DNA from: Rhodoferax sp. | Lineage (GTDB): Bacteria > Pseudomonadota > Gammaproteobacteria > Burkholderiales > Burkholderiaceae_C | Reading direction: 5' to 3' | DNA length: 5,725 nt | NCBI GenBank assembly: GCA_020048255.1 | Contig: JAIFMR010000016.1 | Coordinates: 1 to 5,725 of the forward strand | In this document: positions 5,211 through 5,725 of the stretch, piece by piece | Layout: each line of letters starts with the position of its first letter | How positions within the stretch are numbered: position 1 is the first letter of the stretch | Program-made: the position numbers and the translations under genes | Notes under the pieces: generated by a model | Database searches by the model: none | Told to the model about the DNA's origin: nothing | What the model saw: only the letters and a program-made list of their open reading frames with translations

Positions 5211-5232
5211 CATGTAGCCACCATGTAGCCAC
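5211..5232 (+). repeat. Tandem pair of 11-bp arm-type repeats, left of the att core
   Basis: CATGTAGCCAC occurs at 5211-5221 and 5222-5232, head to tail without spacer. The pair lies between the integrase start and the tRNA core, about 145 bp from the anticodon. Short tandem direct repeats on the flanks of a core are typical arm-type binding sites for the N-terminal domain of tyrosine integrases. That role is inferred here. Confidence 0.6.
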
Positions 5233-5256
5233 TTTCCGGCGATTTTGGTGAATTTC

Positions 5257-5338
5257 AATCAACACGGTAGCTGTTCACTTGTCCAGTACCGTTGCTTTAA
5301 CCTGTTGATTCATATTGATTCTACTACTTAAATCAACA
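5257..5338. repeat. Cluster of TGTTGATT motifs beside the att core, including the right copy of the 22-bp repeat
   Basis: TGTTGATT occurs at 5303-5310 on the plus strand, and as its complement AATCAACA at 5257-5264 and 5331-5338. A further partial copy, AGTTGATT, lies at 5202-5209, and another full copy lies at 3737-3744. The copy at 5303 is part of the 22-bp repeat 5296-5317. The cluster covers the likely integrase promoter and lies about 20-100 bp from the core, where an excisionase or second class of integrase site is often found. Confidence 0.45.
5309..5336 (-). promoter_or_regulatory. int: Candidate integrase promoter
   Basis: On the minus strand, TTGATT (5331-5336) and TATGAA (5309-5314) are separated by 16 bp. 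Each matches its sigma-70 consensus hexamer at 4 of 6 positions. The elements overlap the repeated TGTTGATT motifs, so recombinase or regulator binding could repress it. The evidence is weak. Confidence 0.3.
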
Positions 5339-5357
5339 TGGTGAAATATGAAAAAGT

Positions 5358-5407
5358 CAGGATTGTGATTCCTGTTGTCGTGGGTTCGAGCCCCATCAGC
5401 CACCCCA
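5358..5407 (+). other. 3' fragment of tRNA-His(GTG), attachment-site core
   Basis: A perfect 5-bp anticodon stem (5358-5362/5370-5374) encloses the loop TTGTGAT with anticodon GTG (5365-5367), which is histidine. A 5-nt variable loop (5375-5379) follows, then a T arm (stem 5380-5384/5392-5396 around TTCGAGC), an acceptor strand (5397-5403), discriminator C5404, as expected for tRNA-His, and CCA (5405-5407). No D arm or 5' acceptor strand exists upstream, so this is not a complete gene. A fragment that starts at the anticodon stem and runs to the 3' end fits integration with crossover in the anticodon region. In an integrated element the copy carried by the element restores the host tRNA at the other end. 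Confidence 0.85.
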
Positions 5408-5419
5408 AGTAACATAAGG

Positions 5420-5456
5420 AAAGCCCACTATCAAAATGGTAGAGGGCTTTTTCTTT
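5420..5456 (+). terminator. Intrinsic terminator behind the tRNA-His fragment
   Basis: AAAGCCC (5420-5426) pairs with GGGCTTT (5444-5450). Inner pairs ACTA/TGGT (5427-5430/5437-5440) and a small bulge add to the stem, and TTTTTCTTTT follows. It is placed 13 nt after CCA, as a tRNA terminator would be. It may have been carried along with the tRNA end. Confidence 0.75.
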
Positions 5457-5464
5457 TGTGTTGT

Positions 5465-5485
5465 CATGTAGCCACCATGTAGCCA
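5465..5485 (+). repeat. Tandem pair of 11-bp arm-type repeats, first pair right of the core
   Basis: CATGTAGCCAC (5465-5475) is followed directly by CATGTAGCCA (5476-5485). It has the same orientation and period as the pair at 5211-5232. Confidence 0.6.
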
Positions 5486-5504
5486 TCAGTACCGGGTTTT
5501 GTAC

Positions 5505-5525
5505 CGTGTAGCCACCATGTAGCCA
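5505..5525 (+). repeat. Tandem pair of 11-bp arm-type repeats, second pair right of the core
   Basis: CGTGTAGCCAC (5505-5515, one mismatch) is followed by CATGTAGCCA (5516-5525). It starts 40 bp after the start of the first right-hand pair. GTACCG occurs twice between the pairs (5489 and 5501) and once left of the core (5286). Confidence 0.55.
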
Positions 5526-5551
5526 GCGCCAGCAGGTGCCACGGCTCAGAA

Positions 5552-5570
5552 TTTCGTAACAGTCACGAAA
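5552..5570. promoter_or_regulatory. 19-bp operator-like dyad
   Basis: TTTCGTAACAGTCACGAAA has 9-bp arms with one mismatch around a central A. It is the usual size and shape of a dimeric repressor site. No promoter is evident beside it, so a role in the att arm is equally possible. Confidence 0.4.
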
Positions 5571-5581
5571 CCCAGCAGGCG

Positions 5582-5606
5582 TAAAAAAACCCGGTCAGCG
5601 CCGGGT
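5582..5606 (-). terminator. Intrinsic terminator of the right-hand partial gene
   Basis: On the minus strand ACCCGG-CGCTGA-CCGGGT is followed by a T run (complement of AAAAAAA at 5583-5589). It starts about 24 nt past the stop codon at 5631 and insulates the att region from that gene. Confidence 0.8.
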
Positions 5607-5630
5607 CTGGTCATTACCGGGTAACGGCGC

Positions 5631-5725
5631 TCACGTCACCCGAATCTCACCAGCGGCCACGCCATACCAGAACGAACCCAGCCAGGCGGCGTCATCGTCG
5701 CTCAGGTGGTCATCAAACGCTGGCG
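5631..5725 (-). CDS. C-terminal end of an unidentified gene, cut by the window edge
   Basis: About 30 codons are visible, in frame from 5723 to the TGA at 5631-5633. They give an acidic and aromatic tail: FDDHLSDDDAAWLGSFWYGV followed by AAGEIRVT. It is too short for family assignment. Real coding is supported by GC-rich codon choice and by a strong intrinsic terminator right after the stop. If the att site is an attP-like or tandem junction, this gene belongs to the far end of the element or to its neighbour. Otherwise it is a host gene. Confidence 0.55.
   Translation of the reverse strand, partial: PAFDDHLSDDDAAWLGSFWYGVAAGEIRVT

Noticed and set aside
5358..5407. Complete functional tRNA-His gene
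   Set aside because: The D arm and 5' acceptor strand are absent upstream of the anticodon stem.

Overview
The window looks like part of an integrative mobile element from a high-GC betaproteobacterium, probably of the Comamonadaceae type. This rests on GC-rich codon use, a tRNA-His integration target and the style of the proteins. No marker gene fixes the genus. Every supported gene lies on the minus strand, so the text below runs from right to left.

Right end (about 5190-5725): the last codons of an unidentified minus-strand gene end at 5631 and are followed by a strong intrinsic terminator. Next comes an integration site. The 3' part of a tRNA-His(GTG) gene, from the anticodon stem to CCA (5358-5407), is present without its 5' part. 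Tandem pairs of an 11-bp repeat, CATGTAGCCAC, stand on both sides of it, one pair to the left and two to the right. This is the layout of an attP site (core between two recombinase arms), not of a single integrated end. The stretch could therefore come from a circular form, from the junction of two tandem elements, or from neighbouring related elements. Just left of the site, reading away from it, is a complete P4-type tyrosine integrase (3808-5190). It is bracketed by a nearly perfect 22-bp direct repeat.

Middle (2791-3807): a structured noncoding stretch of about 230 bp precedes an unrecognised 232-aa protein. A compact cluster of five TCCCG half-sites with 9-bp spacing then lies in front of the replication and regulation operon.

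Left half (56-2790): a tightly packed minus-strand operon. It encodes an AlpA/MerR-like helix-turn-helix protein (71 aa), a DUF3102-like protein (201 aa), a stand-alone CHC2-type primase zinc-finger protein (150 aa), a RepA-like hexameric-helicase-type ATPase, and a 143-aa protein with a Cys/His cluster. Several junctions overlap or abut (TAA/ATG abutting, ATGATTAG, ATGA), which suggests translational coupling. The ATPase is split between two frames near 781-788, apparently by an internal deletion, so the replication module may be damaged in this copy.

The last gene contains a striking array: 16 copies of GTTGCG or its complement in 265 bp, phased at about 9-12 bp, plus a perfect 17-bp inverted repeat. 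The motif falls in several codon frames, so selection at the DNA level is likely. The best guess is an iteron-type origin or control locus for the adjacent replication genes.

Taken together, the window suggests a small self-replicating integrative element (satellite or plasmid-prophage style). The integrase and att site handle integration and excision, the HTH protein handles regulation or excision, and the zinc-finger protein, ATPase and iteron-like array handle replication. No structural, conjugative or recognised defence genes are visible.
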